Assembly (NCBI RefSeq): GCF_003034915.1
Contig: NZ_PZJX01000047.1
Coordinates: 1-64,000, forward strand
DNA: 64,000 nt
From: Mesorhizobium helmanticense
GTDB lineage: Bacteria > Pseudomonadota > Alphaproteobacteria > Rhizobiales > Rhizobiaceae
Reading direction: 5' to 3'
In this document: in pieces, positions 1 to 7,206 of the stretch
Layout: each line of letters opens with the position of its first letter
Numbering within the stretch: the first letter of the stretch is position 1
Translations under genes and position numbers: made by a program
Notes under the pieces: generated by a model
The model's input: only the letters and a program-made list of their open reading frames with translations
The model's database searches: none
What the model was told of the DNA's origin: nothing

Positions 1-125
1 CAAGGGGGGGAGATCGGATGTCGCCCATGCTTTCGCAAATTTTCAACGCTGCAAAGAGTGAGTCGCCGGCGAAGCTGCCAATCTCCCCCCTTGCGGAGGA
101 GATGTCCGGCAGGACAGAGGGGGGT
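1..125. repeat. Palindromic intergenic element, family B, copy 1 (left end cut)
   Basis: Right arm reads atctccccccttgcgg-agatg-ccggcaggacagaggggg. It is the inverted counterpart of the aaggggggagat at the very start, with a core of about 70 bases between. Two fuller copies of the same layout are at 8410-8548 and 50977-51130. It sits downstream of the CDGSH gene. The left arm is cut by the window edge. Confidence 0.75.
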
Positions 126-149
126 GTGACGGATCGCGACCTTTGCCGC

Positions 150-776
150 CTACCCCACAAACCCCACGCGTTTGTGGCTGCCATCGCAGAACGGCTTGTT
201 GGCCGAATGGCCGCAGCGGCAGAGGAAGACCTTGGTGGTGCGTGCGATGGTGTGGCCGGTACCGGTGACGATCTCGGCATTGCCTTCGAGCTTCAGCGGG
301 CCGTTGGCGGTGGGCGTAACCGTCAGCGGCCCGTCATGCGCCTCCAGCACCTGCGCCTCCTTCAGCGGCGGCTCGCCGGTGGCGGCGAAGCCGGCCTTGA
401 TGTGACTGTTGTCGCAGAACGGCTTATTCTGCGACAGGCCGCAGCGGCAGAGCGTGGCGCGAAAGAACGTCTCGCCGCCAAGCACGATCTCGGCATGCAC
501 GGCCAGCGGGCCGTTTTCCCTCACCCGCACGGTGTTGACCACCGGCGGCTTTTCCTGCGGGCCGCCATCCTTCCTGACATAGGTGATGGCGCCGGACGGG
601 CAGCTTTCGGCGATCGCCACGATCTTCTCGACGCTGGCCGCCTCGGGATGGATCCACTGGCCGGGCGCGTTGGGCACGAAGACATGCGGATCGCCCAGCA
701 CGCAATTGCGCGAATGGATGCAGCGCCGGCCGGAAAAGCCGACATCGATTTTCTCGCCTTCGACCGTGCCTGCCAT
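150..776 (-). CDS. Iron-sulfur protein with Fer4_19-like and two CDGSH domains
   Basis: A 208-aa protein. Residues about 10-75 resemble the divergent mono-cluster ferredoxin domain (Cys in RCIHSRNC and SCPSGAI), followed by two CDGSH-type segments, each with the C-x-C-x2-S-x3-KPFCD-x-SH pattern (LCRCGLSQNKPFCDNSH and LCRCGHSANKPFCDGSH), which ligate 2Fe-2S clusters through three Cys and one His. Such proteins are soluble redox or cluster-transfer proteins of uncertain partner. The frame is open up to 1070, but the ATG at 776 is preceded by AGGAG at good spacing and the upstream part runs through a repeat, so I chose 776. No neighbour suggests a pathway. Confidence 0.9.
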   Translation of the reverse strand: MAGTVEGEKIDVGFSGRRCIHSRNCVLGDPHVFVPNAPGQWIHPEAASVEKIVAIAESCPSGAITYVRKDGGPQEKPPVVNTVRVRENGPLAVHAEIVLGGETFFRATLCRCGLSQNKPFCDNSHIKAGFAATGEPPLKEAQVLEAHDGPLTVTPTANGPLKLEGNAEIVTGTGHTIARTTKVFLCRCGHSANKPFCDGSHKRVGFVG

Positions 777-849
777 GGGTGGGGTCTCCTGTCGGGTTAC
801 GCTATGGCCGGGGGTCAGGACGGCGTCAAGCTGGCAGTGCGCGCTCTTG

Positions 850-992
850 CCTTCTCCCCCTGTGGGAGAAGGTGGATCGGCGCGCAGCGCCGAGACGGAT
901 GAGGGGTGTTGGAAGAAACTCAACGCCGCGATCCGTCCAGCACCCCTCATCCGTCGCCTTCGGCGACACCTTTTCCCACAAGGGGGAGAAGT
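850..992. repeat. Palindromic intergenic element, family A, paired arms with short core
   Basis: Left arm (850-909) begins ccttctccccctgtgggaga and contains a second hairpin (ggcgcgcagcgcc) before gacggatgaggggtg. The inverted arm (about 937-992) returns cacccctcatccgtc to ccacaagggggagaag. The core is under 30 bases. The same arm sequence brackets the DUF559 gene at 5740-6294. Confidence 0.85.
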
Positions 993-1222
993 CGCGGTCC
1001 TGGCTGTAGAGTTCGACGCGAACGGCGTTGGGATGGCTGTTCCAGATCTCGAAGGTGCTAGATTTTTCATTGCCGGACGTCGTTATCAAGGCATTTGCTT
1101 GCATGTGTTAACAGCTTGTTTCACCAAAATCTGTTGATTTTGTTATGTTTTTCATGCGCTATCCACAATTACGCAAATTGCGATAGACACGAATCGGCTT
1201 CCGTGTTCCATTTGCATTGCCA

Positions 1223-1310
1223 GGCCCCGTGGCGGAATTGGTAGACGCAGCGGCCTTTAAAGCCGAAGCCTTCCCGGGCAATGCGGGTTCGAAGCCCGCC
1301 GGGGCCACCA
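1223..1310 (+). tRNA. tRNA-Leu type (class II), predicted anticodon UUA
   Basis: A full class II cloverleaf: 7-bp acceptor stem ggccccg/cggggcc, discriminator A, encoded CCA (1308-1310), D arm gcg/cgc with GGTAGA, extended variable arm gcc-ttcccg-ggc, and T arm gcggg-TTCGAAG-cccgc. These are leucine-tRNA hallmarks. The anticodon arm folds as gcggc-CTTTAAA-gccga (1249-1265), four good pairs plus a G-A at the base. That puts T33, T34, T35, A36 in the loop, an anticodon of UUA that would read the stop codon UAA. The usual Leu loop would be xTTAAxx. Shifting the loop by one base to get UAA destroys the stem. It lies 22 bases upstream of a small ORF, and a degenerate copy lies at 2051-2107. Confidence 0.85.
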
Positions 1311-1332
1311 AACCTATGAAAGGTAACAGGAA

Positions 1333-1761
1333 ATGGCTGGTAAGACGATGAAGATGATACAGGAGGAACTAACCGCCAAGGAAGAACAACTTCGCATTCT
1401 TCAGGCGGAAATCAACCTATTGCGATCACTTCTGGCCAGAGCCAACGGTGATCCAGATCCAACCGTAGCAAGAAAGAGGGCTCCACGTTCCAACGTGAAG
1501 AATCTCATTCTTGCCTTGCTTCAGGAAACCGGCACAGCAGGCCTGAACGCAGCGATCGCTGTCGAGATGGCTGAAAAGCGCGGCCAGAAACTCGAACGCG
1601 GAAGCGCATCTAGTCTCCTGTCGCGACTTAAGAGCGATGGAACCATCACGTATGACAACGACAGATACCGGTTGAAAGGTATTGAGCCTGAAAACCCTAA
1701 TTCAACGGGATGGACATCTAATGTCCATCCGCACCCAGCTTCAAAGGGCCTCTTAGGATGA
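1333..1761 (+). CDS. Unrecognised protein, coiled coil plus winged-helix-like C-terminal half
   Basis: A 142-aa product I do not recognise by name. Residues about 5-35 are a heptad-like, charged helix (EELTAKEEQLRILQAEINLL), suggesting a short coiled coil. Residues about 55-112 have the look of a winged helix-turn-helix domain: helical LILALLQETGTAGLNAAI, then EKRGQKLERGSASSLLSRL, then a wing-like DGTITYDNDRYRLKG. This could be a DNA-binding protein of an integrated element. It begins 22 bases after the tRNA CCA end, with AAAGG about 9 bases before ATG. Base composition is visibly less GC-rich than its neighbours. Function unknown. Confidence 0.65.
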   Translation: MAGKTMKMIQEELTAKEEQLRILQAEINLLRSLLARANGDPDPTVARKRAPRSNVKNLILALLQETGTAGLNAAIAVEMAEKRGQKLERGSASSLLSRLKSDGTITYDNDRYRLKGIEPENPNSTGWTSNVHPHPASKGLLG

Positions 1762-1854
1762 TCCTGGCCCTTGTGAAGGCTGTCCCTTGCGCTCAGCAGC
1801 TACCAACTAAAGGCGCAAGGGACAGGCTAGTCTCCAAACCAAGGAGCAGCAAAG

Positions 1855-2004
1855 ATGTCCACCCCAGAAGGGGAACTCATCTTTGTCGCGTCTATCCGCC
1901 TCCGAAATGGAAAACGGATATTCGCTTCGCAGTTTGGGCTGAAAGCGTTTCCAATCAAAGTTCGTCGGAAACCACCAATTCAGCCTAGGCTGCCGGGTAT
2001 CTGA
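1855..2004 (+). CDS. Small 49-aa basic protein of the tRNA islet
   Basis: Starts at ATG 1855 with a clean AAGGAG 8-9 bases upstream (about 1840-1845) and ends at TGA 2002-2004. The product begins MSTPEGELIFVASIRLRNGK and continues with a FGLKAFPIKVRR segment. It is basic and probably a compact beta-rich fold. I recall similar short hypothetical proteins with an RNGK...YGLKAF core in rhizobia but cannot name a family. It is followed at once by a strong terminator, which supports its being a real last gene. It is in a different frame from the longer reading 1758-1988, which I reject. Confidence 0.6.
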   Translation: MSTPEGELIFVASIRLRNGKRIFASQFGLKAFPIKVRRKPPIQPRLPGI

Positions 2005-2015
2005 CGATACCCCTG

Positions 2016-2048
2016 AAAGGGCGGGCGGATTGTCCGCCCTTTCGTTTT
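2016..2048 (+). terminator. Rho-independent terminator of the tRNA islet
   Basis: Perfect 9-bp stem AAAGGGCGG / CCGCCCTTT (2016-2024 with 2034-2042) followed by a T-rich run cgtttt. It lies 12 bases after the stop codon of the 49-aa ORF. Confidence 0.85.
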
Positions 2049-2050
2049 AG

Positions 2051-2107
2051 GTTGGTGACGCAGACGCTTTCGCGCCGCCTTCCCGGGCTAATGCCACCAG
2101 ACCTAGG
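2051..2107 (+). pseudogene. Degenerate copy of the tRNA-Leu at 1223
   Basis: Aligns in order with the intact tRNA: gttggt-gacgcag (D loop), cttt (anticodon region), the exact 12-mer gccttcccgggc (variable arm), aatgc, then after a 20-base deletion that removes the T arm, caccaNacctaNg (CCA end and flank). It cannot fold as a tRNA. The islet 1311-2050 is therefore flanked by an intact and a broken tRNA copy. Confidence 0.7.
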
Positions 2108-2112
2108 ATGAC

Positions 2113-2128
2113 TGTTTCACGTGAATGA
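2113..2128. promoter_or_regulatory. parS-like site
   Basis: TGTTTCACGTGAATGA matches the ParB-binding consensus TGTTTCACGTGAAACA at 14 of 16 positions, including the central GTTTCACGTGAA. parS sites cluster near replication origins. The stretch 2108-2349 between it and the lepA stop holds nothing else I can identify. Confidence 0.5.
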
Positions 2129-2349
2129 ATTGCGGTGAAGTCAATTTTGAAGTGAGTCGACTTTGACGACGTTTGCGTTTTTGCGCTGCGAAACTTAGCA
2201 ATGGTGGATTAGACCTTCCTTGCGCCTTTCAGTGCGGTCAACGATTGGACATTGTCTTCGATGGTCATCGTCGCTGGCGTCGCTATCGACGGTGCCGCGC
2301 GCCTGGAATTCGCGTCCAAACCCCTTTCGCGACCAAGCGGGCGCACCCC

Positions 2350-4155
2350 TCAATCCCCCATCTTCAGCGCCTGGATAAACGCTTCCTGCGGGATATCCAC
2401 CTTGCCGAACTGCCTCATCCGCTTCTTGCCCTCTTTCTGCTTGTCGAGCAGCTTGCGTTTGCGCGAGACGTCGCCGCCGTAGCATTTGGCGGTGACGTCC
2501 TTGCGCAGCGCCGAGATGGTTTCGCGGGCGATGACCTTGCCGCCGATGGCGGCCTGGATCGGGATCTTGAACAAATGGTGCGGGATCAGTTCCTTCAGCT
2601 TCTCGCACATCTGACGGCCGCGCTTTTCCGCCGCCGTGCGGTGGACTAGCATCGACAGCGCGTCGACCGGCTCCTCATTGACCAGGATCGACATCTTGAC
2701 CAGGTCGCCTTCCTTGTAGTCGGTCAAATGATAGTCGAAGGAGGCGTAGCCCTTGGAGATCGACTTCAGGCGATCATAAAAGTCAAAGACGACTTCGTTG
2801 AGCGGCAGGTCGTAGGTCAGCATGGCGCGCTTGCCGACATAGGAGAGGTCGGCCTGGATGCCGCGCCTGTCCTGGCAGAGCTTCAGGATGCCGCCGAGAT
2901 AATCGTCGGGGGTGAGGATGGTGGCGCGGATCCAGGGCTCCTCGATGGCTGCAATCTTGACCACGTCGGGCATGTCGGCCGGGTTGTGCAGTTCCTTGAC
3001 TGTGCCGTCTGTCAGAGCCAGACGGTAGACGACGGAGGGAGCGGTGGCGATGAGGTCGAGGTTGAACTCGCGCTCCAGCCGCTCCTGGATGATTTCGAGA
3101 TGCAGCAAGCCAAGGAAACCGCAGCGATAGCCGAAGCCGAGGGCGGCGCTGGTTTCCATCTCGTATGAGAAGGACGCGTCGTTGAGGCGCAGCTTGCCGA
3201 CGGCGGCGCGCAGATCCTCGAAATCGGCGGCGTCGACCGGGAACAGGCCGCAGAACACCACCGGCTGCGCCGGCTTGAAGCCGGGCAGGGCATGGGCGGT
3301 GGCGCGCTTGTCCTCGGTGATGGTGTCGCCGACGCGGGTGTCGGCCACCTCCTTGATCGAGCCGGTGAAGAAGCCGAACTCGCCGGGGCCGAGCTCGTCG
3401 ACATTGATGCGGGCGGGCGTGAAGACGCCGGTGCGCTCGACCAGATACTTGGCGCCGGTGCCCATCATGCGGATGGTCTGGCCCTTTTTCAGCACGCCGT
3501 CGATGATGCGGACCAGCACGATGACGCCGAGATAGGCGTCGTACCAGCTATCGACCAGCATGGCTTTCAGCGGGGCTGATATGTCGCCCTCGCGCGGCGG
3601 CGGCAATTGGTGGACGATGGCCTCCAAGACGTCCGGAATGCCGAGGCCGGTCTTGGCCGAGATCAGCACGGCGTTGGAAGCGTCGATGCCGATGACTTCC
3701 TCGACCTGCTCGCGGATGCGCTCGGGCTCGGCGGCCGGCAGGTCGACCTTGTTCAGCACCACGACGATCTCGTGGTTGTTGTCGATGGCCTGGTAGACAT
3801 TGGCCAGCGTCTGCGCCTCGACGCCCTGGCTGGCGTCGACGACCAGCAGCGAGCCCTCGCAGGCGGCCAGCGACCGCGACACTTCATAGGCAAAGTCGAC
3901 ATGGCCGGGCGTGTCGATGAGGTTGAGGATATAGTCCTCGCCATTGTTGGCGCGGTATTTCAGCCGCACCGTCTGCGCCTTGATGGTGATGCCGCGCTCG
4001 CGCTCGATATCCATCGAGTCCAGCACCTGCTCCTTCATGTCGCGCAGCTCCAGCCCGCCGGTGGACTGGATCAGCCGGTCGGCAAGCGTGGATTTGCCAT
4101 GGTCGATATGGGCGACGATGGAGAAATTGCGGATGTGGTCGAGCGGCGTGGTCAT
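2350..4155 (-). CDS. lepA: Elongation factor 4 (back-translocating GTPase LepA)
   Basis: A 601-aa protein, the usual LepA length. It has the translational GTPase G1 motif AHIDHGKST at residues 15-23, the switch I region with the ERERGITIKAQTV signature, DTPGHVDF near residue 80, NKVD near 135, then EF-G-like domains and the LepA-specific C-terminal domain (YKEGDLVKMSILVN, KIPIQAAIGGKVIARETI). It binds stalled ribosomes and promotes back-translocation. Start ATG at 4155 gives the family-typical MTTPLDHIRNFSIVAHIDHG. It stands alone between intergenic repeats. Confidence 0.98.
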   Translation of the reverse strand: MTTPLDHIRNFSIVAHIDHGKSTLADRLIQSTGGLELRDMKEQVLDSMDIERERGITIKAQTVRLKYRANNGEDYILNLIDTPGHVDFAYEVSRSLAACEGSLLVVDASQGVEAQTLANVYQAIDNNHEIVVVLNKVDLPAAEPERIREQVEEVIGIDASNAVLISAKTGLGIPDVLEAIVHQLPPPREGDISAPLKAMLVDSWYDAYLGVIVLVRIIDGVLKKGQTIRMMGTGAKYLVERTGVFTPARINVDELGPGEFGFFTGSIKEVADTRVGDTITEDKRATAHALPGFKPAQPVVFCGLFPVDAADFEDLRAAVGKLRLNDASFSYEMETSAALGFGYRCGFLGLLHLEIIQERLEREFNLDLIATAPSVVYRLALTDGTVKELHNPADMPDVVKIAAIEEPWIRATILTPDDYLGGILKLCQDRRGIQADLSYVGKRAMLTYDLPLNEVVFDFYDRLKSISKGYASFDYHLTDYKEGDLVKMSILVNEEPVDALSMLVHRTAAEKRGRQMCEKLKELIPHHLFKIPIQAAIGGKVIARETISALRKDVTAKCYGGDVSRKRKLLDKQKEGKKRMRQFGKVDIPQEAFIQALKMGD

Positions 4156-4274
4156 GCCGCGCGCTTTAGCAGGGGCGGGTTAAGGGGGCAAGCGGCGGGC
4201 GGTGGGGCTTTGAGCTTGCGCGCCCCTTGCCTTGATGATTGGCAAAAGTCGCGGCTTCGTTCCAGCTTGAGTTC

Positions 4275-4401
4275 CTCGCCCCCACGGAAGTGGGGGAGAG
4301 GTGGCTCGGCAAAGCCGAGACGGAGAGGGGGACTGCGCCCTACGAAGCCCCCTCTCCGTCCGCTTCGCGGCCACCTCTCCCCCGCTTCGCGGAGGGCGAG
4401 G
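4275..4401. repeat. Palindromic intergenic element, family A-like variant
   Basis: Arm cctcgcccccacggaagtgg...gagacggagaggggg followed by a core of about 16 bases and the inverted arm ccccctctccgtccg...ggagggcgagg. It has the same hairpin-hairpin-GA-tail architecture as family A, with diverged sequence. It fills the gap 4156-4546 upstream of lepA and the TadG-like gene. The rest of that gap shows nothing definable. Confidence 0.8.
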
Positions 4402-4546
4402 AACCCAAGTCCTGAGAGGTTGGCGGGGCGGGCGCAAACGCCAGGATGGCCGCGCAAGATCGTTAAAGTTTGATCCACCGGATTAGAGCATAGTTTGCTT
4501 GCTGCGTGATAGCTAATGCACGTCATGCCCCTGGGGGAATAAAGAA

Positions 4547-5725
4547 ATGCCGTCTTCAATCTGCCATTTTCTCAAGTCGGAGAAGGGCTCCTTTGCGCCG
4601 CTCCTCGTTTTCCTGGCCGTTCCGATCGTCGCCGCCATAGGCTTTTCGGTCGACTATACATCGGCGGTCTCGACCAGGTCGTCGATGCAGAGCGCGCTCG
4701 ACGCGGCGGCGCTGTCGATCACGACGCTGCCGACAAACACGTCAAAGGCGGACCGTCAGACGAAGATGCGGGAATCCTACGCGGCCAATAGCGGGCAAGG
4801 CACAGCGACGCTCGACACCTTCGTCGTAGATAGCGACGGCACCGCCCATATCAATGCTTCGGCGAGCTTCCCCATGCCGACGACTTTCATGTCGATCGCC
4901 CGCATCGACAATGTGCAGGTCGACGTCGCGTCGTCGGTGCGCAAGACGCCGGCCCTGATCGAAGCTACGTTCAACGTCGACCACGTTTCAGGCTACTGGA
5001 ACAAGACGATGACCCTGTACGGCCTTCCGTTCGGGTGGACCTCCTCGACCCTAGCAACAGCCATGATGAAGGTCGACTATAAATACAAGGCGTATAGTTA
5101 TTCCTATAAGAGCGGGAGCAAGACTTATACCGCCAACGACCCGAAAGGTTACGGCACGACAACTATTTCCACTGTGTCGGGTACAACCGAGAAGCTGGTT
5201 CAGACCCAGGTGTGCACGACAACAGGATCAACAACCAATTTCACACCCACTGCGGGCGTTTACAAAAGCACCGCGGTAGCAAAAAGCGGAAATACGAACG
5301 GTTCCACCATCTATTTCAAGACGACGTGCGCGACCACGAATGCCGCCGGAAACAGCAGTGGCGCAAAAATCGACGTGAGCATGATGGACAAACTCTATCT
5401 ACAGATGAATGTGCCGTCCGGACCGGTCAACCCGCTCAAGTCGAACGATGACAAAACGTCGAACCGGCTCTACCTCGGCGCCGGGTACACGACCGATGCA
5501 CAAAAGGCCCTGAACCCTTCCAAATACCTCCCCGTCGAGGTCAAGAACAACACGGTCGTCGACATCTTCGCCGCTGTGCCCTGCGGCGAGACCAGCGACC
5601 AGGCATGGGAAGACGGCGGCAACAATCCGCCACTGCCAGACGTTACGAACGCCGACTTCTTCTACACCGTGACCGGCAAGTGCGCCTTCAACCAGCGGCA
5701 GTCGGAGACGGTGCTTACGCAGTAA
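4547..5725 (+). CDS. TadE/TadG-like Flp pilus-associated protein
   Basis: 392 aa. The N-terminus (FLKSEKGSFAPLLVFLAVPI) with a transmembrane helix at about residues 15-35, followed by DYTSAVSTRSSMQSALDAAAL, is the classic TadG/TadE-like N-terminal domain: a pseudopilin-like helix after a Glu-Lys-Gly motif. The remainder is Ser/Thr-rich, with two Tyr/Lys-rich stretches (YKYKAYSYSYKSGSKTY), and is predicted periplasmic. No tad ATPase or secretin genes are nearby, so this is an orphan copy common in rhizobia. Stop is TAA. Less GC-rich in its middle than its flanks. Confidence 0.85.
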   Translation: MPSSICHFLKSEKGSFAPLLVFLAVPIVAAIGFSVDYTSAVSTRSSMQSALDAAALSITTLPTNTSKADRQTKMRESYAANSGQGTATLDTFVVDSDGTAHINASASFPMPTTFMSIARIDNVQVDVASSVRKTPALIEATFNVDHVSGYWNKTMTLYGLPFGWTSSTLATAMMKVDYKYKAYSYSYKSGSKTYTANDPKGYGTTTISTVSGTTEKLVQTQVCTTTGSTTNFTPTAGVYKSTAVAKSGNTNGSTIYFKTTCATTNAAGNSSGAKIDVSMMDKLYLQMNVPSGPVNPLKSNDDKTSNRLYLGAGYTTDAQKALNPSKYLPVEVKNNTVVDIFAAVPCGETSDQAWEDGGNNPPLPDVTNADFFYTVTGKCAFNQRQSETVLTQ

Positions 5726-5739
5726 GGGGCCACTTCTTG

Positions 5740-5800
5740 CCTTCTCCCCTTGTGGGAGAAGGTGGATCGGCGCGAAGCGCCGAGACGGATGAGGGGTGCT
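5740..5800 (+). repeat. Family A arm, left inverted repeat of the DUF559 unit
   Basis: 61 bases starting ccttctccccttgtgggaga and ending gacggatgaggggtgct. It is the reverse complement of 6234-6294 with a single mismatch (a versus c inside the second hairpin). Confidence 0.95.
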
Positions 5801-5828
5801 CCAGCCTGGCGCTGGCGTTTGCTCCGGC

Positions 5829-6200
5829 TTAGCGCCACGGCTGCAAGCCAACGTCGCGCACATAGGCGATAATCGTATCGCAGACGGCGTTCAAGTCCTT
5901 CAGAACATCGTCGTTCCAAAAGCGCAGCACGCGAAACCCCCTCGCCTCTAGCTCAGCCTGGCGGATCTTGTCAGGCTCCGACTCGGCGTGCTGGCTGCCA
6001 TCGATCTCGACGATCAGGCCGGCTTCGAGGCAAACGAAATCCGCGATGTACTTCCCGACCGGAACCTGGCGCCGGAATTTTATCCGATCGAGCCTGCGGT
6101 CACGTAACTCGTGCCACAGTCTGCCTTCCGCTTCCGTCATTTCACGCCGAAGTGAGCGGGCAAAGCTGCGTTTGGCTGGCGGAACGGGCTGATGCGGCAT
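5829..6200 (-). CDS. DUF559 / Vsr-like endonuclease-fold protein
   Basis: 123 aa, full length for the family. It has the N-terminal RSLRREMTEAEGRLWHELR helix, KFRRQVPVGKYIADFVC, and the nuclease-like core LIVEIDGSQHAE followed by FRVLRFWNDDVL. This matches DUF559, related to the very-short-patch-repair endonuclease fold. The conserved Asp/Glu residues (Asp in YIADF, Glu-Ile-Asp in VEIDGSQH) are present, so it is probably catalytically competent. Substrate unknown. The gene is exactly enclosed by inverted family A arms, an organisation recalling REP-associated transposases. Confidence 0.92.
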   Translation of the reverse strand: MPHQPVPPAKRSFARSLRREMTEAEGRLWHELRDRRLDRIKFRRQVPVGKYIADFVCLEAGLIVEIDGSQHAESEPDKIRQAELEARGFRVLRFWNDDVLKDLNAVCDTIIAYVRDVGLQPWR

Positions 6201-6233
6201 GGATTCAGGTTAACCGGCCCCTGCGTTCTGTCC

Positions 6234-6294
6234 AGCACCCCTCATCCGTCTCGGCGCTGCGCGCCGATCCACCTTCTCCCACAAGGGGAGAAGG
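6234..6294 (-). repeat. Family A arm, right inverted repeat of the DUF559 unit
   Basis: Reverse complement of 5740-5800 at 60 of 61 positions. Together the arms enclose 433 bases that contain only the DUF559 gene. Confidence 0.95.
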
Positions 6295-6406
6295 CAAGGC
6301 GCGCGCCCGATCACGAAGCGGTGAGCGCTGTAACGAAATCCGTGGCGACGACGAAGTGGGGATATGAGCGGCGCATCCAGGCGCCGCGCACCCACGGAGC
6401 AAGCCA

Positions 6407-7105
6407 TTGTCGGGATCACAACGCAGAACGCTCGTCGCCGGCGTGCTCGCCGCCTCGATATTGTCCTCGATCGGCGCGGCGGCCGCGCAGCCGCTCACCG
6501 TGGTCGAGCTGTTCACCAGCCAGGGCTGCTCGTCCTGCCCTCCCGCCAACGCCAACCTGATCAAGGTCAGGGACAAACCCGGCGTGCTGGCGCTGTCCTT
6601 CAACGTCACCTACTGGGACTATCTCGGCTGGAAGGACACTTTCGGCAAAAAGGAATTCACCCAGCGCCAGGTCACCTACGAGCCCTCGCTCGGCCGTTCG
6701 GGCCCCTTCACACCGCAAGTGGTGGTCAATGGCAACACTGACGCGGTCGGCGCCGCGCCCGGCGAGATCGAGCAGCTTATTTCCAGCAGCGGCCACCCAA
6801 AGGGGCCGGCGCTGTCGCTTGACGGCGGCACGATCAGCATCGGCGCCGGCTCGGCGCCCGGCGGCAAGGCCGATGTCTGGCTGGTGCGCTACGCCAGCGG
6901 CGTCGTCGAGGTGCCGGTGGCGCGTGGCGAAAACACCGGCCGCACGCTGCCGCACGCCAATGTCGTGCATTCGCTGACGAAACTGGGCAGTTGGACCGGC
7001 GACGCCAAGACGCTGGCGCTGCCCGCAACATCCGGCGGCCTGAGCAGCGCGGTGCTGGTGCAGACGCCGGGCGGCGGGCCGATCCTTGCCGCGGCGACCA
7101 ACTGA
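6407..7105 (+). CDS. DUF1223 exported thioredoxin-like protein
   Basis: 232 aa starting at TTG 6407, supported by GGAG 7 bases upstream. It has an N-terminal signal peptide (RRTLVAGVLAASILSSIGAAAAQ), then VVELFTSQGCSSCPPAN with a CxxC motif at the top of a thioredoxin-like fold, and YWDYLGWKDTFG and RSGPFTPQVVVNG, all hallmarks of DUF1223. Probably a periplasmic redox protein of unknown partner. The MxKDx repeat gene follows 101 bases downstream on the same strand. Confidence 0.9.
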   Translation: MSGSQRRTLVAGVLAASILSSIGAAAAQPLTVVELFTSQGCSSCPPANANLIKVRDKPGVLALSFNVTYWDYLGWKDTFGKKEFTQRQVTYEPSLGRSGPFTPQVVVNGNTDAVGAAPGEIEQLISSSGHPKGPALSLDGGTISIGAGSAPGGKADVWLVRYASGVVEVPVARGENTGRTLPHANVVHSLTKLGSWTGDAKTLALPATSGGLSSAVLVQTPGGGPILAAATN

Positions 7106-7206
7106 ATCCGTCAGGACAAGATCACGCTCAACCAAGATTGCGCAACGCCGCAGGAGCGGCGCCGCATCCACCCGGCCGCAGTGCCATCAACCCCTAGGAG
7201 ACCACC

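Noticed and set aside
1223..1310. Reading the tRNA as ordinary tRNA-Leu(UAA)
   Set aside because: It requires moving the loop one base 3', which puts a C-C mismatch next to the loop and breaks the rest of the stem. I keep it as an alternative only.
1758..1988. A 76-codon frame overlapping the previous stop by ATGA
   Set aside because: No SD of its own, biased and unstructured product, and it overlaps the better supported 49-aa gene in another frame.
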